Shown: piece by piece, positions 52,537-60,721 of the stretch
Numbering within the stretch: position 1 is the first letter of the stretch
How the letters are laid out: each line of letters opens with the position of its first letter
Source of the DNA: Streptomyces sp. XM4193
GTDB taxonomy: Bacteria; Actinomycetota; Actinomycetes; Streptomycetales; Streptomycetaceae
Length of the DNA: 64,000 nt
Reading direction: 5' to 3'
Assembly: GCF_023072595.1 (NCBI RefSeq)
Contig: NZ_JALLGK010000001.1
Location: 930,001 to 994,000 of the forward strand
The notes under the pieces: generated by a model
Database searches by the model: none
Told to the model about the DNA's origin: nothing
The model's input: the letters and a program-made list of their open reading frames with translations, nothing else
Made by a program: the position numbers and the translations under genes

Positions 52537-54318
52537 GTGAGTGAGCTTCCAGGCACGGGCAGGGCCACGGGCGCGTCCGCGCAGCCTCGTGCGGCGTACG
52601 CGGCGGATCGTCACGAGGGCTCGCCGGACCAGCGGGCCGGCCGTCGGGAGGACCGTCGGGAGGACCGGCGGGCAGGCCGTCGGGAGGACCGGCGGGAACG
52701 CCACCGGCCGGGTCCGATCACCCGGGCGGCGCGCTGGGTGGGCGGCGGCCCGGAGCCGTGGACCGCGGGGCAGATCGTCGGGGAGATCCTGACCGTCCCG
52801 CTGCTCACGCTGTTGGCGCTGTCGGTGCAGATGATCGCCGGCGGCAGCGTCGCGCAGGTCGCGGTGCTGCTGATGCTGACGCTGACGGTCTGCGTCGTAC
52901 GGCGGTCCTTCCCCGGCGTGGCCCTGCTGACGGTGGCCGGTGTGTCCGCCGTCCTGCCGGGGCTCGCCGCGCTGCTGCCGCTCGTCGGCTGGTCGGCGGG
53001 CAAGCGGATCGTCGAACCGTGGCGGGCGTTGGCCTTCCTGGGTGCGGCGTTCCTGCTCGACCTCGGCGGCAATCTGCACAGCGCCTATCTGACCGAGGGC
53101 GGTTCGCGCTCGTTGATGGGCGTCTTCGTCTCGGCGGTGTGGTTTCTGGCGATGGCGACGATCCCGGGGCTGACGGCGCGCTATCTGCACCAGCGACGTT
53201 CGCTGCTCGCGGCGATCAGGGCCCAGCACCACCAGCTGATCCGGGAGAACTCGATCATCGCCCGGGAGACCCGGATGCGTGAACGACAGCGCATCGCCCG
53301 TGACATGCACGACAGCCTCGGTCACCACCTCACCCTGATCGCCGTGCACACCGGCGCGCTCCAGGTGGACGCGGGGCTGTCCGCGCAGCAGCGGGAGGCG
53401 GTCGGCGTGCTGCGCGAGGCGTCGGTGACCGCGATGAGGGAGCTGCGGGAGGTCGTCGGCATCCTCAAGGACGAGGAGGGCGACGGCGTGGAGACGGCCT
53501 CCGCACCGGGCGTCGCCGATCTGCCCGAACTCGTCGCCTCCTCCCACCGCGCCGGCACCGCCGTCAGCCACACCGTGACCGGCACCCCGCGCCCGCTCGC
53601 CCCGGCGGCGGACCAGGCCGCGTACCGGATCGTCCAGGAGGGGCTGACCAACGCGCACAAGCACGCCCCCGGTTCGGCCGTCGCCGTCGGCCTGCGCTAC
53701 GAACCCGACGTGCTGCTCGTCGAAGTGGTCAACAACCCGGCGCCCGACGGCGATCCGGAGACGGCCGGGACCGCGGCGGCCACCGCCGTCAGCGGTGGAC
53801 GCGGACTGGACGGCCTGGGCGAACGCGCCCGCGCCGCAGGCGGGATGCTGCACCACGGCCCGTACGGCACCGGCGGCTTCCGGCTGGCCGGAGCGCTTCC
53901 GTACGACGCGGTGACACCGGCCGTCGATGCCCGTCGGCAGCGTGCGGTGCGCGATCTGGACCGCGCCGTCGTCGGCAGGTCCCGCGGCTGTCTGCCCTCG
54001 GCGCTGGCGATCGGCGGCCTGCTGATCGCCCTGGTGGTGACCGGAGTGGTGTGGCTGGGACTGGACATCGAACGGTCCCTGGTCGACCAGGAGACCTATC
54101 GGGGAGTGCGGGTCGGCCAGGACGAGGGCCCGGTGCGCGAACGGCTGCCGCGGCCCAGTTCCTTCGCCGACGTCCTCGACGCCGAGCACCCCCGGCCCAA
54201 GGACGCCACCTGCGTGGTGATGTTCTCCGCCGAGGCGCTCAACAAGGACGGGACGGGGGACCTGGCGAGGTTCTGCTTCCGGGATGGCAAGCTGATCCAG
54301 AAACTGGCCTTCGACTGA
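52537..54318 (+). CDS. NarL-type sensor histidine kinase with an extracytoplasmic C-terminal tail
   Basis: A 593-residue protein. Residues 1-65 are a charged repeat tail (GRREDRREDRRAGRREDRRER). Residues about 75-220 hold six or so membrane helices. The HisKA_3 box has His258 (QRIARDMHDSLGHHLTLI), and the HATPase part follows (YRIVQEGLTNAHKHAPGSAV to GRGLDGLGERARAAGG). Unusually, another membrane helix (residues 486-509, LAIGGLLIALVVTGVVWLGL) and an 80-residue extracytoplasmic domain with two cysteines (ATCVVMFSAEALN, ARFCFRDGK) come after the kinase core. The response regulator gene follows. Confidence 0.9.
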   Translation: MSELPGTGRATGASAQPRAAYAADRHEGSPDQRAGRREDRREDRRAGRREDRRERHRPGPITRAARWVGGGPEPWTAGQIVGEILTVPLLTLLALSVQMIAGGSVAQVAVLLMLTLTVCVVRRSFPGVALLTVAGVSAVLPGLAALLPLVGWSAGKRIVEPWRALAFLGAAFLLDLGGNLHSAYLTEGGSRSLMGVFVSAVWFLAMATIPGLTARYLHQRRSLLAAIRAQHHQLIRENSIIARETRMRERQRIARDMHDSLGHHLTLIAVHTGALQVDAGLSAQQREAVGVLREASVTAMRELREVVGILKDEEGDGVETASAPGVADLPELVASSHRAGTAVSHTVTGTPRPLAPAADQAAYRIVQEGLTNAHKHAPGSAVAVGLRYEPDVLLVEVVNNPAPDGDPETAGTAAATAVSGGRGLDGLGERARAAGGMLHHGPYGTGGFRLAGALPYDAVTPAVDARRQRAVRDLDRAVVGRSRGCLPSALAIGGLLIALVVTGVVWLGLDIERSLVDQETYRGVRVGQDEGPVRERLPRPSSFADVLDAEHPRPKDATCVVMFSAEALNKDGTGDLARFCFRDGKLIQKLAFD

Positions 54319-54466
54319 CCGGCGGTCGGGCCTCGACCGGACACCGCACAGGCAGCGGGCCGCCGACGCGCGCCGCGGCCGACCGGCCGCCGACCGGGCC
54401 GGGGCAGCTCCGCACACGCACCCGCCGGGCGCGTGCCAACCCACCCACTTCTCAAGGGAGTTCTCG

Positions 54467-55123
54467 TTGATTCGGGTCCTCATCGCCGACGACGAGCCGC
54501 TTATCCGCGCCGGGATCAGACTGATCCTCACCTCGGCGGAGGACATCGAGGTGGTGGCCGAGGCGGGCAACGGACGCGAGGCGATCGATCTCGCGCAGCG
54601 CCACCGGGTCGACGTCGTGCTCCTCGACATCCAGATGCCGGTGCTCGACGGGCTCTCCACGCTGCCCGAGCTGCGCCGCACGGTCCCCACCGCGAAGCCG
54701 CTGATCCTCACCACCTTCGGCGAGCGGGAGAACGTACTGGCCGCGCTCCGCCAGGGCGGCGCCGGCTTTCTGCTGAAGGACTCCGCTCCCGAGGAGCTGA
54801 TGCGCGCCGTACGGGCGACCGCCGCGGGCGACGCGTACCTCTCTCCCGGCGCCACCCGCTACGTGATCGACAACCTCGGCGACACCGGCGCCCAGGACGT
54901 ACGCACACAGCAGGCGCGGCGCCGACTGGCCGAGCTGAGCCCGCGCGAGTCGGAGGTGCTGCAACTCCTCGGCGAGGGACGGGCGAACGCCGACATCGGC
55001 GAGGTGCTGCACATGAGCGAGGCGACGGTGAAGTCCTACGTCAGCCGCATCCTGGCCAAGCTGGGCTGCGGCAACCGCGTGCAGGCGGCGCTGCTCGCCC
55101 GCGACGCGGGGATGGGCGGGTAG
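54467..55123 (+). CDS. NarL/LuxR-family response regulator
   Basis: A 218-residue regulator. The receiver domain is canonical: acidic pair D8/D9 (VLIADDEP), phosphate acceptor D54 (VVLLDIQMP), Thr in LILTTFGE and Lys in FLLKDSAPEEL. The LuxR helix-turn-helix covers about residues 150-212 (LSPRESEVLQLLGEGRANADIGEVLHMSEATVKSYVSRILAKL). AAGGGAG seven bases before TTG 54467 fixes the start. It is the partner of the kinase just upstream; targets unknown, with the flanking hydrolase and Cys-rich peptide as candidates. Confidence 0.93.
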   Translation: MIRVLIADDEPLIRAGIRLILTSAEDIEVVAEAGNGREAIDLAQRHRVDVVLLDIQMPVLDGLSTLPELRRTVPTAKPLILTTFGERENVLAALRQGGAGFLLKDSAPEELMRAVRATAAGDAYLSPGATRYVIDNLGDTGAQDVRTQQARRRLAELSPRESEVLQLLGEGRANADIGEVLHMSEATVKSYVSRILAKLGCGNRVQAALLARDAGMGG

Positions 55124-55137
55124 GCGCCCCGCGCCCG

Positions 55138-55262
55138 TACCCGCCCATCCACATCGCCGCGCGCACACATCGCCCGCGCACCCGTCGGCCCGCGCACACC
55201 GCAACCACACCGCCGCACGAGCCCGCCGCACGCGCCGTACGAGCCGCATGCGCCGTACGCCC
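55138..55262. repeat. CGCCGTACG / CGCGCACAC repeat region
   Basis: Imperfect short repeats (CGCGCACACATCGC twice, GCGCCGTACG twice, GCCGCACG twice) fill the spacer between convergent genes; no hairpin stands out. Confidence 0.6.
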
Positions 55263-55295
55263 CCGCCCGCCGGGCGTCCGGTGGCGTCGGGTCGC

Positions 55296-55997
55296 TCAGC
55301 TCTCGGTGGAGGGGGTGCCCGCTGCGCCCGCGGCAGCCGCGGCCGGGTCGATCTCGTCGGCGTAGTCGCCGGTGACCAGATAGACGACGCGGCGGGCGAC
55401 CGAGACCGCGTGGTCGGCGAAACGCTCGTAGTAGCGGCCGAGCAGCGTGACGTCCACCGCGGTCTCCACACCGTGCTGCCAGCGGTCGTCCATCAGGTGC
55501 TGGAAGAGGGTGCGGTGCAGGTCGTCCATCTTGTCGTCGTCCTGCTCCAGCTGGAGGGCGAGGTCGACGTCCTTGGTGATGATGACCTCGGCGGCCTTCG
55601 CCATCAGGCGCTGCGCCAGCTGCCCCATCTCCAGGATGGTGGCCTGGAGGTCGCGCGGCACGGCCGAGTCGGGGAAGCGCAGTCGCGCCACCTTCGCCAC
55701 GTGCTGCGCCAGGTCGCCGGAGCGTTCGAGGTCGGCGCTCATGCGCAGCGAGGTGACCACGATCCGCAGATCGGTGGCGACCGGCTGCTGCCGTGCCAGC
55801 AGCTGGATGGCGCGGGTCTCCAGCCCGCGCTGGAGGTCGTCGACCTTGTCGTCGTTGGCGATGACGCTCTCGGCGAGGTTGAGGTCCGCGTCCAGCATCG
55901 CCGTGGTGGCCCGGCCGATCGCCGAGCCGACAAGCCGGGCCATCTCGACCAGGCTGTCGCTGATCGAATCCAGCTCCTCGTGGTACGCGTCGCGCAT
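55296..55997 (-). CDS. phoU: Phosphate transport system regulatory protein PhoU
   Basis: A 233-residue protein made of two PhoU three-helix bundles with the metal-binding signatures E/DxxxD: RDAYHEELDSISDSLVEMARLVG opens, SLRMSADLERSGDLAQHVAKVAR ends bundle one, and TLLGRYYERFADHAVSVARRVVYLVTG ends bundle two. PhoU restrains the PhoR kinase when phosphate is plentiful and links it to the Pst transporter. The pst genes are not in this window. GGAAGGACAG precedes ATG 55997. It is divergent from phoRP across PHO boxes, as in other Streptomyces. Confidence 0.97.
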   Translation of the reverse strand: MRDAYHEELDSISDSLVEMARLVGSAIGRATTAMLDADLNLAESVIANDDKVDDLQRGLETRAIQLLARQQPVATDLRIVVTSLRMSADLERSGDLAQHVAKVARLRFPDSAVPRDLQATILEMGQLAQRLMAKAAEVIITKDVDLALQLEQDDDKMDDLHRTLFQHLMDDRWQHGVETAVDVTLLGRYYERFADHAVSVARRVVYLVTGDYADEIDPAAAAAGAAGTPSTES

Positions 55998-56097
55998 GGC
56001 TGTCCTTCCCTCGCATGGCGTTGTGGCCCGTGGGGCCGGTTGTTCCGGTCCGCCCGAAAGCCCCACCCTGGGCGGTCAAGGCATCCGACGTTGACCC

Positions 56098-56130
56098 GCC
56101 AAGTGAACCACCGCCCTCACACGGGTGAAC
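56098..56130 (-). promoter_or_regulatory. PHO box A (three 11-base PhoP units)
   Basis: Read on the minus strand the block is GTTCACCCGTG, TGAGGGCGGTG, GTTCACTTGGC: three 11-base units, two of them close to the PhoP direct-repeat consensus GTTCACCCGGC and one degenerate between them. It lies 101 bases upstream of phoU. Confidence 0.8.
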
Positions 56131-56199
56131 TCTGGGACACCGGAAGCGAGACGGGACCGGTCTCGGCGAGCTGCCCGTCTTTGCCCCGTTTTGCCAGGT

Positions 56200-56232
56200 G
56201 AGGAGTGAACCATCGCTGTCCTGGTGGTGAAC
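56200..56232 (-). promoter_or_regulatory. PHO box B (three 11-base PhoP units)
   Basis: On the minus strand: GTTCACCACCA, GGACAGCGATG, GTTCACTCCTC. It has the same three-unit layout as box A, shifted by 102 bases, and ends 61 bases before the phoR -10. Confidence 0.8.
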
Positions 56233-56293
56233 TCTGCGGGACGAGTGGCCCGGTCCACCCCCCGACCCCTGCCTGCGGGTTCGCCGACCCGCT

Positions 56294-56299
56294 TAACCT
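56294..56299 (+). promoter_or_regulatory. -10 hexamer TAACCT, leaderless start for phoR
   Basis: TAACCT is followed by GAGGAC and ATG 56306; GAGGA is too close to the ATG to act as ribosome binding site. Confidence 0.6.
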
Positions 56300-56305
56300 G
56301 AGGAC

Positions 56306-57877
56306 ATGGACGTGAACGCGGCGGTCGCCGCAGTGGCAGCGATAGTCGGTGCGTGCACCGGGGCCGTCGCTGTGCTGGCGTTCCGCTACAGCGAGCGGGA
56401 GCAGAACCGGCCCACCCGCTCCTCTCTGCACACCGTCGCCGCGCTGCCGCCCGGCGTCGACACCGTGCTCTCCGTCCTGCGCTCCTCGGCGGTCGTGCTG
56501 GACGAGGAGGACTCGGTCGTCAAGGCCAGCTCCGCCGCGTACGCCCTCGGGCTGGTGCGGGGCGGGCGGCTGGCGGTCGACCCCATGCTCCAGATGGCGC
56601 AGGAGACCCGCAGGGACGGAGAGATACGGCAGGTCGAACTCGACCTTCCCCAGCGCGCCTCGGGACGCGGCGATCTGCTCGCCGTCTCCGCCAGAGTGGC
56701 TCCGCTCGGCTCCCGACTGGTCCTGCTGCTCGTCGAGGACCTGACGGAGGCCCGCCGGATCGAGGCGATCAGGCGAGACTTCGTCGCCAACGTCAGCCAC
56801 GAGCTCAAGACCCCGGTCGGTGCGCTCTCCCTGCTCTCCGAGGCCGTGCTCGACGCGGCCGACGACCCGGAAGCGGTCGACCGTTTCGCGGGCCGGATGC
56901 AGAAGGAGGCGACGAGGCTCACCAACCTCGTCCAGGAGCTGATCGACCTCTCCCGGGTGCAGAACGACAACCCGATGGCCGACTCCGAGGCCGTCGCGGT
57001 GACCGAGCTGGTCACCGAGTCCGTCGAACGCAGTCGGCAGTCGGCCACCGCCAAGCAGATCACCATCGCCGCGGGCGGCACCGACGAACTGCACGTCTGG
57101 GGCCACCGCGGGCAGCTCGCCGCCGCGCTCGGCAACCTCGTCGAGAACGCCGTCAACTACTCGCCGCCCCGCACCCGCGTCGGCATCGCCGCACGACGGG
57201 TGCGCGAACCGGGCGGCGACATGATCGAGATCGCCGTGACCGACCAGGGCATCGGCATCTCCGACCGCGACAAGGACCGGATCTTCGAGCGCTTCTACCG
57301 CGTCGACCCGGCCAGGTCCCGCGCGACGGGCGGTACCGGTCTCGGGCTCGCCATCGTCAAGCACGTGGCCGCCTCCTACGGCGGAGAGGTCACCGTGTGG
57401 AGCTCCGAGGGCCAGGGCTCCACCTTCACCCTGCGGCTGCCCGAAGCCGGCAGCGCACGCGAACGGGCCGAGGAGTCCCGCCGCACCCGCAACCAGCTCA
57501 GCGGCGCACTCCAGGAGCCCGCCGACGTCGACGACTTCGACGAGGACGCTCCGGACGAGGTGCCCGACGGCACCGAGGTCCCCCGCCCCGCCGACGGCAA
57601 GGACGCCGCGGCGGACCGCAGCACCCCGGACGGACGGCTCCCGCGCCGGGAGTCCCGCCACGGGGCACACCACCGGGGGGCCCGGTACGAGGCGCCCCGG
57701 CACCAGGAACGCGCGGACCAGGCGTCCGCCGGCGGCCACCCGGCCACCGGCGGCCCGGCCCCGAGCACCCCCGCCCGTACGACCGACGGGACGCCCGCAG
57801 CCGCGCGTCCCGCCCGACGCCGGTCGCCTTCGACTTTCCCCACTGACCGCATCATCGCCCCGGAGGTCCTTCCGTGA
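56306..57877 (+). CDS. phoR: Sensor histidine kinase PhoR
   Basis: A 523-residue phosphate-starvation kinase. One membrane helix is at residues 5-26. A PAS-like region follows (SVLRSSAVVLDEEDSVVKASSAAYALGLV), then the HisKA box with His165 (FVANVSHELKTPVGAL) and the ATPase boxes N (NLVENAVNYSP), G1 (DQGIGIS), F (RIFERFYRVD) and G2 (GTGLGLAIVKH). The core ends near residue 385. The remaining about 135 residues are an acidic then His/Arg/Pro-rich disordered tail (DVDDFDEDAPDEVPDG onward), longer than I recall for S. coelicolor PhoR. The stop overlaps the phoP start. Confidence 0.97.
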   Translation: MDVNAAVAAVAAIVGACTGAVAVLAFRYSEREQNRPTRSSLHTVAALPPGVDTVLSVLRSSAVVLDEEDSVVKASSAAYALGLVRGGRLAVDPMLQMAQETRRDGEIRQVELDLPQRASGRGDLLAVSARVAPLGSRLVLLLVEDLTEARRIEAIRRDFVANVSHELKTPVGALSLLSEAVLDAADDPEAVDRFAGRMQKEATRLTNLVQELIDLSRVQNDNPMADSEAVAVTELVTESVERSRQSATAKQITIAAGGTDELHVWGHRGQLAAALGNLVENAVNYSPPRTRVGIAARRVREPGGDMIEIAVTDQGIGISDRDKDRIFERFYRVDPARSRATGGTGLGLAIVKHVAASYGGEVTVWSSEGQGSTFTLRLPEAGSARERAEESRRTRNQLSGALQEPADVDDFDEDAPDEVPDGTEVPRPADGKDAAADRSTPDGRLPRRESRHGAHHRGARYEAPRHQERADQASAGGHPATGGPAPSTPARTTDGTPAAARPARRRSPSTFPTDRIIAPEVLP

Positions 57878-58554
57878 CCCGTGTGCTCGTTGTCGAGGAC
57901 GAGGAATCGTTCAGCGACGCGCTGTCCTACATGCTGCGCAAGGAGGGCTTCGAGGTCGCCATCGCCGCGACCGGGCCCGACGGCCTCGACGAGTTCGAGC
58001 GCAACGGCGCCGATCTCGTCCTGCTCGACCTGATGCTCCCGGGCCTGCCCGGTACGGAGGTCTGCCGCCAGTTGCGCAGCCGAAGCAACGTCCCGGTCAT
58101 CATGGTGACCGCCAAGGACAGTGAGATCGACAAGGTCGTCGGGCTGGAGATAGGGGCCGACGACTACGTGACCAAGCCGTTCTCCTCCCGCGAGCTCGTC
58201 GCCCGCATCCGCGCCGTCATGCGTCGCCGCGGCGAGGTGGTCGAGCCGACCGTCGCCGCCCTGGAGGCCGGACCGGTGCGGATGGACGTCGACCGGCACG
58301 TGGTGACGGTCGCCGGCGCCAAGGTCGACCTGCCGCTCAAGGAGTTCGACCTGCTGGAGATGCTGCTGCGCAACGCGGGCCGCGTACTGACCCGGATGCA
58401 GCTCATCGACCGGGTCTGGGGCGCGGACTACGTCGGCGACACCAAGACGCTGGACGTCCACGTCAAGCGGCTGCGCGCCAAGATCGAACCGGACCCGGGA
58501 GCCCCGCGCTACCTGGTGACGGTCCGCGGCCTGGGCTACAAGTTCGAGCCGTAA
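57874..58554 (+). CDS. phoP: Response regulator PhoP
   Basis: A 226-residue OmpR-family regulator that binds PHO boxes and switches on phosphate-scavenging genes. Receiver: VLVVEDEESF, phosphate acceptor D52 (LVLLDLMLPG), Thr in VIMVTAKDS, and Lys in DDYVTKPFSSREL. The winged-helix domain follows, LPLKEFDLLEMLLRNAGRVLTR to LDVHVKRLRAKIEPDPG, ending GLGYKFEP. GTG 57874 overlaps the phoR stop (GTGA), so the pair is translationally coupled. Autoregulation through PHO boxes A and B is expected. Confidence 0.98.
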   Translation: MTRVLVVEDEESFSDALSYMLRKEGFEVAIAATGPDGLDEFERNGADLVLLDLMLPGLPGTEVCRQLRSRSNVPVIMVTAKDSEIDKVVGLEIGADDYVTKPFSSRELVARIRAVMRRRGEVVEPTVAALEAGPVRMDVDRHVVTVAGAKVDLPLKEFDLLEMLLRNAGRVLTRMQLIDRVWGADYVGDTKTLDVHVKRLRAKIEPDPGAPRYLVTVRGLGYKFEP

Positions 58555-58576
58555 ACCACCCTTCGCACAGCGGGTG

Positions 58577-58620
58577 GAAGGGCCCGGCACTCGTCCTGCA
58601 CGACGCCTGCCGGGCCCTTC
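58577..58620. terminator. Bidirectional hairpin after phoP
   Basis: Perfect 13-base arms GAAGGGCCCGGCA and TGCCGGGCCCTTC, between convergent genes. Confidence 0.85.
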
Positions 58621-58668
58621 GCCGTACCCGCGGCACCGGGCGTTCCGGGTCGGGCGTTCCGGGCCGGT

Positions 58669-59835
58669 TCAGCCCGCCGCGGTCCACGCGGGTGGCAGCC
58701 GTACGGCGGCGGACGTGCTGGAGGCGGCGACCGACGCGAGAAGCCCGGCGGGAGCCTGCCCCGTCGCCTGCTCGAAGGACACGTCGCCGCCGGAGAACGC
58801 GGCGTCGCGGAAGGACACATCGCCGCCGGTGAACGTCGCGGCGTCGAAGAAGACGAAGCCGTCCGCGAACGTCGTGTCGCGAAAGGACACGTTCGCCCCG
58901 GAGAACTCGGCGGCGTCGAAGAACAGGTTGCCGCCGGTGATCTCCGCACGGTCGAAGGGCACATTGCCCCCGGAGAACTCCGCGGCGTCGAAGGAGACGT
59001 TGCCGCCGGAGAACCTCGCGCGGTGGAAGGGCACGTTGCCGCCGGAGAACTCGGCGCCGTCGAAGGAGACGTTGCCGCCGGAGAACGTCGCGCCCCGGAG
59101 GATCACGTCGCCGTCGGTGAACCTCGCGTCGTCGAGGGAGACGTTGCCGCCGGAGAACTCCGTGTCGTGGAAGTGCAGCGCGCCGTCGATGGTGGTGCCG
59201 GTGAGGTCGAGGTCGTGGCCCTGCCAGGAGCGGCGGTCCTCTGCGGGGCGTCGACAGTGGTCGCCGATGAGGCGGAGGATGGTGTGGCGGACGGTGCGGT
59301 GGGCGAGGTAGCGGTGGTGTTCTTCCTGGTGGGCGGGGTCGTCGCCGGGGTCGGGGGTGAAGGGGAGCCGGAGGTAGGCGCACAGGACGTCGATGCAGGC
59401 CTGGCGCTGGGTGGGGTCGGGGGCGTCGTCGGAGAGTCCGGAGAGGGCGTGGACGCCGCCGAGCCGGACGGCGGGCGAGTCGGAGCCGAGCTGCTCGACG
59501 GCCTGGGTGAAGCGTTCGGTGTGCAGCCGGGTGGCTTCGCGGTGGGCGCCCGCCTCGTCGACGCGTTGGCGGCGGTAGGCGACGACCAGGGCGACGAGCG
59601 CGCCGGCTCCGGCGACCACGCCGAAGGAGAGCTTCACCATGTCGAAGAGCGTCGCCGCGTCCAGCTTCTTGTCGCTGTCGATGCCCTGGAAGCCGAGCAG
59701 GCCCACCAGTGCGAAGAAGATGGCCCCGGCCACCAGGACCGATACGGTGAACGAGACGGCCAGGGCTCGGCCGACGCTCCACAACCGCAGATCCTGATCG
59801 CTGTGGGCCCGCTGTGACGGTCGGTTACGAGTCAT
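58669..59835 (-). CDS. Membrane protein with eleven 12-residue FSGGNVSF repeats
   Basis: A 388-residue protein. Two membrane helices (residues about 25-47 LAVSFTVSVLVAGAIFFALVG and 65-85 LSFGVVAGAGALVALVVAY) are followed by a cytoplasmic helical part with HREATRLHTERFTQAVEQLGSDSPAVRLGGVHALSGL, common in actinobacterial pentapeptide-repeat proteins. Residues 225-356 are eleven tandem 12-residue units of the type AEFSGGNVSFDA, a parallel beta-helix-like pattern related to pentapeptide repeats but with a different period. Function unknown; it may be a scaffold at the membrane. The start ATG 59835 was preferred to an in-frame start at 59928, whose extension is basic and unlike the family. Confidence 0.85.
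   Translation of the reverse strand: MTRNRPSQRAHSDQDLRLWSVGRALAVSFTVSVLVAGAIFFALVGLLGFQGIDSDKKLDAATLFDMVKLSFGVVAGAGALVALVVAYRRQRVDEAGAHREATRLHTERFTQAVEQLGSDSPAVRLGGVHALSGLSDDAPDPTQRQACIDVLCAYLRLPFTPDPGDDPAHQEEHHRYLAHRTVRHTILRLIGDHCRRPAEDRRSWQGHDLDLTGTTIDGALHFHDTEFSGGNVSLDDARFTDGDVILRGATFSGGNVSFDGAEFSGGNVPFHRARFSGGNVSFDAAEFSGGNVPFDRAEITGGNLFFDAAEFSGANVSFRDTTFADGFVFFDAATFTGGDVSFRDAAFSGGDVSFEQATGQAPAGLLASVAASSTSAAVRLPPAWTAAG
58768..59163 (-). repeat. Eleven tandem 36-bp repeats coding FSGGNVSF units
   Basis: Each 36-base unit codes one 12-residue repeat. The segment CGTTGCCGCCGGAGAA recurs seven or so times at 36- or 72-base spacing on the plus strand. Confidence 0.9.
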
Positions 59836-59973
59836 CTCTGTGAGACACGATTCGCACGACCGCGGTTGCAGGCGGGGCCGTCGTCGTCCCCCGGTCCGAC
59901 AGTCCGGTCCGCGCCGCCGCCCACTCACGACCGGCGGCGCACGAGGCCCGACGAGTCGCAGGGGAGCGGGAAC

Positions 59974-60013
59974 ACGAACGGCCCGCCCCTCGGGAGGGAA
60001 CGGGCCGGTTCGT
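59974..60013 (-). terminator. Hairpin after the lipoprotein gene
   Basis: ACGAACGGCCCG pairs with CGGGCCGGTTCGT (one bulge) downstream of the minus-strand lipoprotein gene. Confidence 0.7.
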
Positions 60014-60055
60014 ACGGCGTGTGCTGCGGCTGCGCGGTGCGCTGCGGGAACGCGG

Positions 60056-60721
60056 TCAGGCGGCGGGCGACTCGTCCGAGCCGGGGGAGCCGTCCGAGCC
60101 CGGGGACTCGGCGTCCTCGGGGCTCTCCTCGTCGCCGGGCGACTCGGCGCCCGGCGATTCGGTGCCGCCGGGGCTCTCCTGGCCGTCCTCGGGCGTCTCG
60201 TCGCTCGGCGACGGGGACGCGGGCGCGGTCGGGCCCCAGTCGGCGTACTGGCCGCCTGCCGGGACGACGGTCGCGTCGGCGCTGAGGCTGCCGGTCTCGC
60301 TCAGCTTGAAGCTGACGGACTGGGCGTTGCCCTCGGTGATGCCGGAGGCGTCGGCGATCTGCGCGGAGGCGTTGCCCTTGCCGCCGAGCTTGAGGGAGCC
60401 GCCCGCCGGTACGACGAGGTCGCCCTTGTCGGCCGGCTCCAGCTCGACCTTCCCGGCCCCGCGGACGGTGATGGACGTCAGCTTCTCGTCCTTGTTCCCG
60501 TCGTTGAAGATGCGGGCGGTGACGGCGACGGGGCCGCCGCTCTCCTCGGAGGTGACGACGTTGATGTTCTGGATCTTGATGTCGTCAACGCTGACCGAGG
60601 CGTTGTCCGGGCGCACTCCGCTGGTCTGCGCGTCGAACCCGGCGCCGCAGGCGCCAAGCGAAAGGGTCGAGAGCGCGATGACTGAGGCGGCGACGGCGCC
60701 GCGTCGAAGGCTGCTGCTCAC
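60056..60721 (-). CDS. Secreted lipoprotein with an acidic Ser/Pro/Glu tail
   Basis: A 221-residue precursor from GTG 60721 (GGAG 11 bases upstream). The signal peptide ends in the lipobox LSLGAC, so Cys25 is lipidated and the protein is anchored outside the membrane. Residues 30-160 look like a beta-sandwich (DDIKIQNINVVTSEES, PVAVTARIFNDGN, GDLVVPAGGSLKLGGKG), resembling PCuAC/DUF461-type copper-chaperone-like proteins, though no Met/His copper motif is visible. The last 50 residues repeat ESPG and SPGSDE units. It is divergent from carD. The role is unknown; an extracellular metal or ligand carrier is possible. Confidence 0.85.
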   Translation of the reverse strand: MSSSLRRGAVAASVIALSTLSLGACGAGFDAQTSGVRPDNASVSVDDIKIQNINVVTSEESGGPVAVTARIFNDGNKDEKLTSITVRGAGKVELEPADKGDLVVPAGGSLKLGGKGNASAQIADASGITEGNAQSVSFKLSETGSLSADATVVPAGGQYADWGPTAPASPSPSDETPEDGQESPGGTESPGAESPGDEESPEDAESPGSDGSPGSDESPAA

